NCBI RefSeq assembly: GCF_000213175.1
Contig: NW_009799179.1
Coordinates: forward strand, 434,001 to 498,000
Length of the DNA: 64,000 nt
Origin: Neurospora tetrasperma FGSC 2508
Taxonomy: Eukaryota > Ascomycota > Sordariomycetes > Sordariales > Sordariaceae
Direction: 5' to 3'
In this document: positions 24,278 through 35,347 of the stretch, in pieces
Numbering within the stretch: the first letter of the stretch is position 1
Layout: every line of letters begins with the position of its first letter
The notes under the pieces: model-generated
Told to the model about the DNA's origin: nothing
Seen by the model: only the letters and a program-made list of their open reading frames with translations
Database searches by the model: none
Made by a program: the position numbers and the translations under genes

Positions 24278-25782
24278 CTTTGATGGAATCAAGGAGTTGG
24301 AGAAGAGGCTGTATAAGAAGAAAGAGGGGCATGATCTGCCCGAACCCCATGCTCATCTCATCCTTGATGTCCTCCGCAAAGCTTGAACGGGTTCTCCCTC
24401 CCCAGATATTCAACGTGTGGACAAGGAAGACGACAAAACAAAACGATATTGCCGCAAGAGACAGGTAGGTAGGCGGCATAAATCTGTCTCCAGATCCAGA
24501 CGGTACATACATGCCGAGCCCTTGCTTTGGGCTTCGGCATGGAAACGGAAGATCGTAGGAAGTACGCCGCCGTAAGAAGGACAGATGGAGGACACCGAAA
24601 GCCAACTGACAAGCAGGGATCCGGAAATATACATCCATACCTACCTTGATGAGCCAGAGCCAATTGTCTCCCAACCGGTACGTGTATTCAGGAGTTATCT
24701 GGACTATCGCGACACCCTGGTAACACAACGCCGGGCAGTTCATGTCAAGGCCATACGTTTTTGATGTGATCCAGCCGGTGTATACAAGTAAGGTGCAAAG
24801 GGTGAATACGACAAAAGCCCTTGTCGCTATCGGTAATTGTTCTCGTAGACGCGACCAGAATGATTGGGGGCTACTATCTTGGTTAGTGTCCGAGGGTGTA
24901 TTGTGGTTCTCCGGGGGGTGTATTATTGCCGTAGAACCCCCCTTTCCCGCATAACACGCCAGGAGATGATTGTGTAGCTGAAGGCGGTGGTGCTGACGAA
25001 TACCAGGTTCACGAGCAACTGCAAGTGAAGGACGCTGAGGCTCTTATCGACATAGAGTAGGTAACTTCAGGGTCGCGACGAGAAGGGCAAGCGCGACGAC
25101 AGGTTGCTGATCACCTAGACACATCACCATATCGTAGATAACTTTTGAGATCTTTTACCGTGTGCTTCTCGCCGAGGAGTCTCACAATGGGCCCGTTGAG
25201 AAACGAAGCCAGTACATTGTCTAGAATTCGATAGTCGTTGGTCTCCCTTCTTCCAGAGTGGTTGACAGGTGTTAGTAAGGCGATTGAAGATAATGCCCAG
25301 CAATGCTGTAAGGCTAGCGGAGACTAGGAAAGCAGCGATTACCTGTGGGATATTTCAATCATTCCCGCCGTTAGTTATTCGCTCGAGTTGCCGTGTAAAG
25401 ACGCCCGCGTCTCCATTCTTCATTTCACTGCCAACCGCAGATTCGGGTGACGATGCACGTCCTGGGGCATCTTGTGGTGTTTTCATCCCACTAAGTTATG
25501 TCCTGAGCAATAAGCTCGCTAGCAGAGAATACCCTGTCCAGCGTTGTTATTCGTGTTCTCATTGCTTGCATAGGAGCCTGGTAAAACAGAATAAAAAGTT
25601 TGGGAGAAACTTACACCAAGGCCAGCAATGTCAGAGTCAGCCTGGAGTCTAGAGCATGAATCACATGTCCCAGAGTGCTCTACACAGTTCCACTGATCTT
25701 TCGTGATATTGTAGTAAACACGTGGGTTTATGTTGTTAACGTCCTCCGTAACCCGCCAGCAGCGGATGAAGTCCGCGTCCAT
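24278..25782 (-). pseudogene. Decayed member of the tandem seven-membrane-segment family (copy A)
   Basis: Exon 1 (25782-25615, 56 codons) is intact and reads MDADFIRCW ... VYYNITKDQWNC ... CDSC ... SDIAGLG, ending at the same splice position as its two paralogues. Exon 2 begins at 25342 (VIAAFLVSASLTALLGIIF) but then needs several frame changes to follow the family. The pieces CLGDQQPVVALALLVATLK, KSLSVLHLQLLVNLVF, LLVYTGWITSKTYG, NCPALCYQG and MGFGQIMPLFLLIQPLLQLL are all recognisable against copies B and C but lie in different frames. I count at least four disruptions. The family-specific last intron donor is present at 24277, and the final exon would fall in the N gap. Copies B and C are intact, so genuine decay is more likely than sequencing error. 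Confidence 0.8.
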
Positions 25783-26718
25783 GATGGAAAGGCAGTTTCT
25801 GCTATCGAAATGTTGCGTTTCTTGAAGGAGGAGGAGAAGTGAAAAAGGGACGAATATAACGAACCGGTTATTGAAGGGGTTTCAAAATGGAAAGACGCTT
25901 AGCCCAGTGATAACTAGAGGTATTACCCAGCTTCAAACCCACCGACCTACCTACCTCAGCCTGTACGAACGACAAGGCACAGCTGAGGGAACCTAGGTAA
26001 CCATTCAGTGACGCCAATCACCACTCAGTCTTCGCGCCATATTGATACTCAGCCCCAGCCCCAAAAGGAGCCTACTGTGTAGGAGAAAGGGGAGATAGTA
26101 CGGGCATGAAGGGCGAAATCCAAGTAAGTCGTCGTCATCGTCGTCGTCGCAGGCAGTCCATTCACCGCCCGTGTGACGTTGGCCAGCATATTGAACACTT
26201 GTATACCAGATAGTATGGTGATCGTGTTCGGTTCGTGTAGAGGTGATGGTGATGATGGGGCGAAGAAGAGGCATAACTCAGATCAGTTCATTTGGAGCAG
26301 CGTAGCCCGTCCAAGGCTACAAATGGTAGGTAGGTAGAGGTAGGTACGTAGCCTTCTCTTAGGTCGCCCGCCTGACGACTGACGATTCGGGACAGGCAAC
26401 CCAGATTATGTATCCTCACCTTTCACTCCCTTCCCTTGCTTATCTTTTAACTTTCAATCTCCTTTGTCCCTTCCTAAGGCGATTAGGAATCGGGCAAGTG
26501 TCGCAACAGCTGCTTTACGGGTCAGTTGATCACACCTGTCTTTGATATCCTTGGCCTTTCGTGCTGCTGGCATGGAGAAAAGGATGGAAGATATTGCCGC
26601 GTTGTACTTATTGATCGCGAAATAAGAATTTGATACAAGACACATACAAATACCGAGAGGTTCGTAGCCTGGACTGTACTGAACTTTGTTCTTCCTGTCA
26701 ACTATACCTTTATGCTTT
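25783..26718. other. Intergenic between copies A and B
   Basis: The stretch holds the promoter of copy A and the 3' flank of copy B. A TCG/TCA triplet run is near 26129-26147, and a degenerate TACCTAGGTA-like motif (CCTAGGTAA) is near 25992. No further gene is seen. Confidence 0.5.
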
Positions 26719-28185
26719 CTAAGCCATGTTTGAAGCTGTGACTGCTCGCCCTTCTGGCCCGTTCTCAACCTCGGGCTCGGTTCTGCTCTCCGTCTGAGTC
26801 CCTCGCTCGACTTGATCTTGCACATCGGTCTCGACTTTAGTCTCTGCCACAAGGAGTGAGGTTAGTCTCTCAGATTAAGATAAGAAGTTCAGAACCGACG
26901 GTAGTGCAAATTAGAAACCCTGGCCGATGGAAGCTGGAGACATGCGTACGGTACGTACCTGAAACGGAATCAAAGAGCTGAAGAACAGGCTGAATGAGGA
27001 GAAGTATTGGGACAACTTGTCCAAATCCCCAACTCTCCTCATTTTGGATATCCGCCTCAACATACCAGGCCTGATTCCGCTCTCGCCAACTCTTTGCGAC
27101 GCGGTACAAGTAGTAAATGAAGAATGCATGCGCCAGCAACAGATTCCCACAAACACCGAATATTTCCAGGAGGTTCGACTTGCTCTTAACTTTCGGGAGA
27201 GGACATCTCCTTCGTGACATCGCAAGACATTGCGTAAAAGAAATGGTAAGTGTATAATAAATCGGGATCCAATACTGTGTAGCCCATACCTTTACTGCCT
27301 GGCCCTTTGCTGGGACATTCTTGAAGCACAACGCTGGACAATTGGGTTCCATGCCATCGACTCTGGCCGCGATCCAGCCGGTGTAGAGGAGCAACGCCGT
27401 CACCGTGAACATGAGGACGCTCCGCAGCCGCATGGACCAATTCACCATGGGTGGTTTGTTTTTCACCCGCCGCGGTGCCACCGCCGGGGATCCTTCCGCG
27501 CGATCGGTGGGCTGCTGCAAATCCATCTTTATCCGCAAGGAGATGATGGCGTAGGCGTAGACGCAGTTACTCAGACATGCCAAGTTCATTACCAACTTCA
27601 AGTGGTAAACGCTGAAACTTTGGTCGCTGTAGAGTTTCTTGAGTGTTGCTACCAACAGGGCTAAGGCTGTTGTGAGTTGTTGATCGCCCAGGCTGAATAC
27701 CGAATTGTAGCATACCAACGCCCAGCGTTCGGCTTTCTTGATCCCAAGTCTTTTCAGGATGGTTTTCCTCACGACTTTTTCTAGAAGGATGTCTAGACAA
27801 TCGTGAATGACAGTAGCCCTCGGTCGCAGTGCTGCTGATAAGATGGGAAAGATAATGCCCAGTAGAGCGGTAAGGCTAACGGAGACCATGAACGCAACAA
27901 ATACCTGGTCGATTATCATACTGTCAGCTATCGATTGATCATGTATTTTGTAAGTGACTGACTGAGCATAGCTTTCATGCTCCCGATTTTCTTGCTGTCC
28001 ATCGACGGACGGAAGGGACTTACACCGATCCCCGCTATGTCAGGATCTCCTTGAAGTTTGGGACAAGAGTCACAATGACCATAGTGCATTGCACAGTTCC
28101 ACTGGTCGTTTGTGATATTGTAGTAAACACGCGTGTGATTTCCGTCATCTGCCTCCTGCCAGCAACGAATGAATTCGGACTCCAT
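26719..28185 (-). CDS. Uncharacterised seven-membrane-segment protein (tandem copy B)
   Basis: Three exons, 28185-28024, 27904-26959 and 26843-26719, join in frame into 410 residues. The ATG at 28185 matches the start of copy A; the upstream extension would need TTG. Exon 1 encodes a 54-residue Cys-containing N-terminus (MESEFIRCW, YYNITNDQWNC, CDSC, DPDIAGIG). Exon 2 carries seven hydrophobic stretches by eye, the motifs SLGDQQL, NCPALC and SWGFGQVVPILLLIQPVLQL, and a large basic loop. Exon 3 encodes a hydrophilic, Glu/Arg-rich tail of about 41 residues ending in SNMA. The layout (ectodomain, seven spans, cytosolic tail) resembles a receptor, but I know of no assigned function. Orientation and span count are my estimates. 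The gene shares both intron positions with copies A and C. Confidence 0.8.
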
Positions 28186-28883
28186 AATGAATTCGTAGAG
28201 GTAGGCATGCAAGTAGGATCGTTAAAATCTCGCGGTTCCTGAATGTTGAAAAGATAGGGGATAGTTTGTAAATACGGTACGGAAAGCGATTACCTGATAA
28301 ACACCCTTTAAATGCACGTGGGTACGGAAGGAAGCACGCAAACCTACGAATCCCACGTCGAGAAACATGGCGAAAGGCTGATCATGCCACACTGCCCCTA
28401 CAATTCAAGTTACCTTTGGTTTGATTGCTACCCTGTACTTACTTGCAGAGGGATCTTCAACCACTTTCAAGATGCCCAGGCGGGGCTGTTGGCCAGGAAT
28501 AGCATCCTGATGGCTATTGCCTGTTCCACATGTGTAGAATGAAGCCCTGGTGCATGTGCGCAGGACACATTCGATTGTCGTTCATGACCCTGGCTTTCGG
28601 GTGGTTTGAGCCAATGGGGGTTTCGGAATCCCTTGTCTTTGCTTTTGTCCGAGGAGGCGCAACTCTCGAGCTGACAATCAAACCAGCAATGATCTACTTG
28701 ATCTACTTCAGCCTTAAACTCAACCCCCACCCACCCACCCATACAGGGCCGATGCGCGGTGTCGACAAAGCGGTTCGTTGCGATGGCGGTGTCTGGGCAG
28801 GTAATGAGGGTATTGAGAAGTTGGATGCCGATGAAGACAGCCTTCAGTGAAATCGGTGGTGGTCGATAGAAGAGACTGCGCGG
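28186..28883. other. Intergenic between copies B and C
   Basis: These 700 bases hold the promoter of copy B and the 3' flank of copy C. Short frames on both strands show no family resemblance. Confidence 0.5.
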
Positions 28884-29122
28884 CTACCACGTCCCTCTAA
28901 CACGAGACCCTATACTCGGGGCCAGGCTGTTCACACTCATGTGGCTGTCCAGACTGGTACCTGAAGCCACGGCACAAATGCTTCCAAGTTCTCCAGGCAT
29001 TACCGCCCCAGTTCTATCCTCGGTAGATGTATCTTTGTAGTGTTCTATGGTCAGGGAATAAGAAAACGAGCCGTTAGCAGGATATCACCATGAGCGTACC
29101 AAAAGAGGTGGGAACAAGATGG

Positions 29123-29175
<53 letters not shown>

Positions 29176-30703
29176 GCAAGCACTTACCTTTGAGAGAGTC
29201 GAACACTTGTAAAACAAAAAGAATCAGAAGAAACACAGGGACGATCTGCCCAAACCCCATGGCCTGTTCGGCCTCATATTCCTCCTCGTCCATCTCACGC
29301 TGGCCCAGGCGCCTACATTCGACGGCCCAATAAAAGTTCAGACAGAACCATACTGTGTTTTCGAGAAGCTGACAGGACTTTGAGTTTTTGAGGAGCCAAA
29401 GGCGAGAAAGGACGGCTTTGACTGGCCTAAGAATCCACCGCCCAGTGAACACAACGGTCGCAGAGCATGACTGTCCTTCTGGAACTCGTAATTGGTTCAT
29501 GGAGTGCCCTTGTATAGTAGTAGGGACTCTCGAAGGCCGGCCATCTTCAAGCACGGTCGGAGGAGCGTCCATCTGAGGATCCACGTTGCGGTAAGAAATT
29601 CTAAGGCCTGCGGGAGATCTCTTCTTCACTTTCATCAGGAACCATGACCATAGTCTTGTCACAAGACCAGCTTGTTCAGTGTGTTGCTCTCTTGATCGAA
29701 GAGTGGCTGGGAGGCCCCTTTCATCAATGAGTTTTGGACGCAAGTACAGAACCCACCAGGGCCAGATTCTGCCAGTGAAGAATGAGATGTTGTCAAAGAT
29801 GCCCGAGATGTCAGATGAAAGGATCTGAAGATAATTCACCACCATCCACTTCCTTCCTTCCCCGCCAAAGGGGGAGTTTTCCATCACACACAACGCGGGA
29901 CAGCCTTGGGTTTCGTCCCAATCCTCGCGGGCGGCCGCCCAGCTGCTATAGAGTAGCGATATATCCAGGGTGTACATCAGCAGTAATCTCAACGTCCATG
30001 GTAATCCGTTTCGGAGTCGTTCCCAAGTGAGGAGTGGCTTGGGGTCCTGAGTATCAAAAGCATCATCATCATCCTTTGGTTCGTCCATGTCCTTCATACT
30101 CCAATGGGTAATGGTTGTGTACGTATAGGCGGCGGAACTGAGAAAGGCTATGTCTATAACGTAGGTGAAGTGGTAGACGCTGAGTGACCGGTCGATGTGG
30201 AGCTTTTTGATGGCTGCAATAAGAAGGGCGATGGAGGTCACCAGTTGCTGATCTCCCAAGCAGAGGGCCAAGTCGTAACAGACCTTTGCTATCTTGATGG
30301 CATTCTGTCCATCCAGTTTCTTGCCGACGAGTTCACCCAGCCACGGGTGCACTCGGGCGTCGATGCGATTGACAATCCATGATCGTGGATGCACTGATGC
30401 TGATAGGATGCAAGCCAGGCTGACCAAAGCAGTAATAATGGCAGATATAAACAAAGATGCAGTTACCTAGAGAAAGGTATCAGTCTCCATCATGTCGGCG
30501 GCAGCACAAACAATTGCTAGAAACATAGGTAGGTAATTAGAAGAACGACTTACACCTTGTCCCGCAATGTCAGGGTCCGCTTTCAGCGGGGGACAATCAC
30601 ATGTTTCAAAGTTTTCTGCGCAGCTCCAGGCGTTGCTCAGAATTTTGTATTCACCGCCAGTCTCCGGGTCCCAACACCGAAGGGTATCGCCGGTGCTCTG
30701 CAT
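28884..30703 (-). CDS. Uncharacterised seven-membrane-segment protein (tandem copy C)
   Basis: Exons 30703-30554, 30466-29188 and 29044-28884 join in frame into 529 residues. The ATG at 30703 follows the family layout. Exon 1 reads MQSTGDTLRCW ... WSCAENFETCDC ... DPDIAGQG. Exon 2 carries CLGDQQLVTSIALLIAAIKK, GCPALC and AMGFGQIVPVFLLILFVLQV, with hydrophobic segments in the same order as copy B. Compared with B it has about 110 extra residues in the loop before the last two spans. Exon 3 encodes a polar tail of 52 residues, unlike that of B. The last intron contains a 46-base A run on the plus strand (poly-T in the transcript) just downstream of the splice donor. Function is unknown; tandem duplication with A and B is clear from shared splice positions and motifs. 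Confidence 0.8.
29128..29173. repeat. 46-base poly-A run inside the last intron of copy C
   Basis: This is an uninterrupted A homopolymer (T in the gene's sense), beginning about 14 bases after the donor GTAAGT. It could be a slipped homopolymer or a relic of a retroposed poly-A tail. No element body or target duplication was seen beside it. Confidence 0.9.
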
Positions 30704-30771
30704 GTTGGCAAGCAGCAATCTGACGATGATACAGTACAGTAGTTGTAATCAAGTCAGGTAACGGTTGGTTT

Positions 30772-30788
30772 TGTGTGTGTGTGTGTGT
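30772..30788. repeat. (GT)n microsatellite
   Basis: About eight GT dinucleotides lie upstream of copy C. Confidence 0.85.
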
Positions 30789-31233
30789 CGAGCGGAAGAA
30801 TACCAGGTTTGTTGCCGCAGTATGTGAGAAGCCGCACGCAGATGAGAAGATAAGAAAAAAAAAAAGGTTCAAAGGGTACCTAGTCGCCTTGAAGAAGGTC
30901 CGCCGCATCAGCGATACTATTATATCCGTTCCGCTCCGCATTCTCTCCTCCATCTTGGTGTACCGACCATTTCAACCTTGATAAACTTGCTTTTCAAGGC
31001 AGGTAAGGTAGTACTAATGGAAAACACCTGTGAACCCAACCCAACCTATAGCTGCATCAGCCACACATAAACAGCTGAGCAGCCCCTTCCTACCTTACAG
31101 TATCAACATTGGCGCCACCAGACCGGGGCGGCAACTGATATTAGGTATGCTAAGTAGCAACGTAATACAAAGTCGCCTCTATTGGTTCAGACAATTCCAA
31201 CTTCTGCTCCCGTCTTCTTTGCTGACGTGAGCC

Positions 31234-31234
31234 G

Positions 31235-31277
<43 letters not shown>
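31234..31277. repeat. (CTGC)n microsatellite
   Basis: About ten to eleven perfect CTGC/TGCC units are present. Confidence 0.95.
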
Positions 31278-32481
31278 AGCGCCCGCCGCCAGTTGACGAG
31301 GAGGACAGTTTCAAAGGTCATCAACACTCAGACTTGTGGGACTACCTACCAACCAACATTACAATACACCACAGAAGCAGACTGATTGACAGAGAGACAA
31401 ACAGGCTGTCTAGGTATCGAGGCGGGATGCCCCTCAATGGGAATGGATATCGAAGCGCACAAGAGTGATGTCCACGCCGAAGATCATCTATAGTATGGTA
31501 AGGGCCAACGATAGTATATCCTTTTCTGTTGATACACATTTTGTGCTTCAAGCCAAGTCTCGAGTCCGTCAAAAATACGTCAGATTCGGATCGATTCCAC
31601 TCTCGGCTCTTTGTTTAGTTTTACTACGTACCTACGTAATCTTTTTTTGGTTTTTCATTCGGCAACCAGCAGCGGAGGTAGCAATAGCAAAGAGACTTCC
31701 CATCCATAGTTAGAAGAAAGACATATCCTGTTGAGAGTCAGACATAGATGGTTGGGATAGGCCCTACTTCGCTGTTGACAGTGACTCAAGGAAACTTCTA
31801 GGACCTGGATATCGTAGGATGAGATTCCCAACAAGTTGGTACATTTAAAGCTACAAGATAAAATCTGCTCCGACTTTTGAACATGTGCTGTTAGCCGTAG
31901 CACTCTATGTTGGAAAGTATATTTCGCCATCTCCAACTCCTATTCATTTCAGTGCCCACATGTTGCTGCTATACACTCAAGACCGCTAACACATACATAG
32001 GCACACATCCACATACACATACTGACAGACACGCTACGCTACACACAAAATTCGTACAGCACACACCATTTCCAGAATCAAAGAGAAAAAGTAGAGGGAG
32101 AGACTTGAAGAAAGGTTGTGGTGAGAGAAGACATTAAACTAACTTTTTGTCCCATTGCATTGCCTCGCTCCCCGGTTCCGTCCCACGTCTAAAGAACTCT
32201 AAAACGCCAAACATGCTACGACGAAAAAGTTTGAGACCGTGGCCGCCACCCTTTAAAAAGTTACATACAAAAAAAAGAAGAGAGAAACATTGAACTCCAA
32301 GATGCAAAGTTGTGGAGGGAAGAGGTATTGGTAGGTAGGAACAAACAAACAAACCCTTGAGTGACAAAAAAAGAAAGGACACAAGAGAAGAGAAGAGAAG
32401 AGAGACGATCCCAACCCAAGAGTTACTACTCGTCCTCAAATGCAGGGACACATATCAACCAAAGCAATGAAGAGCCTCCTC

Positions 32482-33948
32482 TCAAGCCTCCTCATCCGAT
32501 TGCTCTTGTTGCTGTCCCTGCTGCGCGAGCTCCTCTCGCTCCTTCATGGCTGCCCGCTCATTCATCCCCCTAAAGGCCCTCTTTCCGACCTCATAACTGC
32601 TAATCATTATGGCACAGGCCGGCGCCACTTTTAGCGTACGGGGTATCCATCCCCTGAAGAGGCCGGCGACGCCTTCCGTAGAGAAGATATGCCACAGCAG
32701 TCTTGCCATGTTCCTCTCCTCCGGTCTTACGGCGCTCTTTTCCATCGTCACCGCAATAGCAGCCTTTGTTGCAGCGCCGGTGTCGCGGTAGACCTGTGTC
32801 CTTGTCTTGCCAACATCGAAAGGCATGGTGGCCACGCTGGCGAAGGCTCCGGATAACGCGCCGGCGATGAAGCTGTCGGTAAAGGTTTCGGCGTGGTTTT
32901 CCCTTGATTGAGACCTCCGACGGACTCTGTGGCGCTCTTCAGAATCGAGGTCGAGTGTCCTACCACGTCCCCTAGAGCGAGCCTCGCGCGCATCCGTCAA
33001 CTTTCCTCGAATCGTCTCATATCCCCACCAATACATGCCAGAAAAGGGTACGTCACGCCAGAGGGTGAGTGTCAAACCCCTCCAGAGCGAGCGGTAGCCG
33101 TGCGCATAAACCATGTCCTTGATGCCCCTAAAGGTATGAGTGAGGTGTGACCCCGTCGTGCTGCCGGGGGAAGCCTGCATGCGAGTGCGGAATAGCTCGA
33201 TAGGCCCGACGGCTGTAGCGGCGAGGATACGAGCGCCCGCACCGGCTACCAGAGCTGCATACTCCTCCTTGACGGTTTGCTGGATCGGGCTGGAAGGGTT
33301 AAAGCGCAGCCACTCGTAGCCGGTAAAGTAGATGATGTTGGCGGGGATGGCCATAAGCAGGGTTGGAGAGAGCCCCCGCCAGAGCGAGGTAAAGCCTTCG
33401 TTGCGGGCGATCTTGCGGAGACCGTCGAGGGTGGAGTTGAAGTTTCGTTGCTTTGTCTCTTCGACTGCGCAGGGGATAGCACTAGCAGTGATAGCGCCAG
33501 AGCCGATGCGCGGCCCGGCGGTGACGATGCATCCTTCCGAATTGTTGGCAAAGAAGACTTCGCGGCAGCAGGCGGTTACGCCGAGGTTCGCGGGGCGGAA
33601 CGCGGGGTTGGATATTTGTGAGCCGGCTAGTTTCGCAAAGTCGGTAACGGTATGTGCGGTTGGTGACGGCCGGGTAAAGGATTGGGACTGCCATCGGACT
33701 CGCACGACGTCGAGGGGAGTCACGAGCAGGCCGGTGAGTAGACTGCCGGATGTGGCGGAGAGCATCTTTTGGGCGGCCGTGATCTCGACGGGTTCGTTCG
33801 GAGCGGTGTCGTCTTGGGCAACGGTGGGAAAGGCACTCGGGGTCGGAGAGGCGGAAGAGGCGGACGAGGAGGAGTCATGGCGATGGTCTATTATCCTATC
33901 GAAGTCGTGACCTGCTGAGGAGTGTGCGCCTTCTAGAATGGAAGCCAT
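32482..33948 (-). CDS. mtm1: Mitochondrial carrier, Mtm1/SLC25A39-40 type
   Basis: This intronless gene of 488 codons starts at the ATG at 33948; upstream frame needs TTG. Three mitochondrial-carrier repeats are visible, each with a P-x-[DE]-x-x-[KR]-type signature: TPLDVVRVRWQ, GPIELFRTRMQ and MPFDVGKTRTQ. They are followed by family motifs LWRGLSPTLLMAIPANIIYF and SLWRGLTLTLWRDVPFSGMYW. Between the first two helices is a long loop with ACCREVFFANNSEGC, matching the Cys-containing loop of SLC25A39 and yeast Mtm1. Members of this subfamily act in the inner mitochondrial membrane, are needed for mitochondrial glutathione supply in animals, and affect Mn/Fe handling by Sod2 in yeast. An extra basic Ser/Arg-rich insertion (about 35 residues, ARSRGRGRTLDL onwards) precedes the third repeat. 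The C-terminus is Gln/Glu-rich. Confidence 0.93.
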   Translation of the reverse strand: MASILEGAHSSAGHDFDRIIDHRHDSSSSASSASPTPSAFPTVAQDDTAPNEPVEITAAQKMLSATSGSLLTGLLVTPLDVVRVRWQSQSFTRPSPTAHTVTDFAKLAGSQISNPAFRPANLGVTACCREVFFANNSEGCIVTAGPRIGSGAITASAIPCAVEETKQRNFNSTLDGLRKIARNEGFTSLWRGLSPTLLMAIPANIIYFTGYEWLRFNPSSPIQQTVKEEYAALVAGAGARILAATAVGPIELFRTRMQASPGSTTGSHLTHTFRGIKDMVYAHGYRSLWRGLTLTLWRDVPFSGMYWWGYETIRGKLTDAREARSRGRGRTLDLDSEERHRVRRRSQSRENHAETFTDSFIAGALSGAFASVATMPFDVGKTRTQVYRDTGAATKAAIAVTMEKSAVRPEERNMARLLWHIFSTEGVAGLFRGWIPRTLKVAPACAIMISSYEVGKRAFRGMNERAAMKEREELAQQGQQQEQSDEEA

Positions 33949-35347
33949 GGTTGGCAGTCGAGAGTAGAGCCTCACAAGGGCCCGCGACCGGCGTTTTGAA
34001 GTGAAGCGCGAGAAGCGCTGGCAGCAAAGAGGCCTTTGCCTGTCAGATGAAGGAGGAAGGAGACTGCACGGATGCCGTGTTTCTGTCGCGATAAGCAAAA
34101 GCACGAGCACCAGCAGGAACAGGACCGGAGGTAGGGATATGAGTGACAACCAACGTCAACAAGATATTGTAGGTGGTGGATGAGGAGAAGATGGATAATC
34201 AAGAGAAGGGATGGGTGGTGTTTGTTGACGGAAGGAGGTTGACGTTGGCCACTCACTCGAGATGGCGGGAGTGAGTGAGGACTAGGTGGATGGGAATTTG
34301 GATGCCCTGCCCTCGGAAAAGGTCGAGCGAAGCCGGAGATACTATCGATCGGGGGTCTGGAAATGTTGCCTCGAAGGGGGCGTTTGCTCCTCGTCATTGA
34401 CACTCGCTGCACACAGAATATTCCGGGTCCCCTGCGTGCTCTCCTGCAGCGCTAAAACGACTTTTTCTTAGCGCTGAAAAACCCCGCCCCTCTCGCCTTG
34501 TTTCTCCACCTTAGCTTTGAGGTGACCCGCTCCTTCCCGACCGGCCGAATGCCTAACTGACAACCTCAATGGCTGGTTTCCCGCCAATTGTGGGGATGAT
34601 GTCATCTCTTGGCTGCTGATGTAAGCAGTGGCCGTCAAGGTCATTCCTCTTATCAGATTCTTTCAGGCTTCCGTTGATAAGCGAGCATCTGATAAGATAA
34701 AAGTCTAGACTCTGGCTCGTCTGAAATCTGGACTCACATGGCTCATCCCGTCTCCACTGCATTGTCTCCAGTCTGTGCCCTGCGTCACTGTTCATGTCTC
34801 GTCGATGAAGATCCGATGATCGTATAGGTTGATCTTTTACGCATGCTTTCATTACCCCTCACACCCCTCTCAAGCCTCATCGTTGCAGAGGCTAAAGCTG
34901 ATGAATGAGCTCGAGGAATAATCATCATCCCCTCCTCAGGAACTGAACGATCAAGTCGTACCAAGCCGTATCAGCTAAACCAGTAACAAGAGCCTCGCCC
35001 GTCGTCACGACCCTGGAACTTCCGGTCCGGTGCTGAGTGCCCTGATGGAACTTATAAAACTCATTCAACGGTGACTTCTTCCCTGGACTTATCTTCCACT
35101 GCTTAACTACACTACAATACACCCCCTTTCACCTTATCCGACATAAACCCGTTTGAAGGGAAAACACAATGAAAACAGGTATACCTGATCTCGAAATAAA
35201 CCTCGCTGAAGAAAAACAAGGAAACTAGCAGTGGCCCTCTCGACCTTCCCTACTCTTAACGTCCCTATCCCCGACTCTTTTCCCCTTTTGTTCTTTTTTT
35301 CCTGTACCACTTCCTCCCAAACACACAACCCCCTCCCCTAATGTCCT
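33949..35347. other. Intergenic, mtm1 promoter and 3' flank of the next gene
   Basis: No protein-like frame is seen apart from the non-ATG upstream extension of mtm1. Confidence 0.5.

Larger units (their letters stand above)
30704..32481. other. Intergenic between copy C and mtm1, simple-repeat rich
   Basis: The stretch holds a (GT)n tract at 30772-30788 and a (CTGC)n tract at 31234-31277. No supported gene is seen. The distal part is the mtm1 3' flank. Confidence 0.5.

Noticed and set aside
23341-24278. False gap of the same kind as at 1444-2270
   Set aside because: No shared sequence is visible on the two sides of the second N run.
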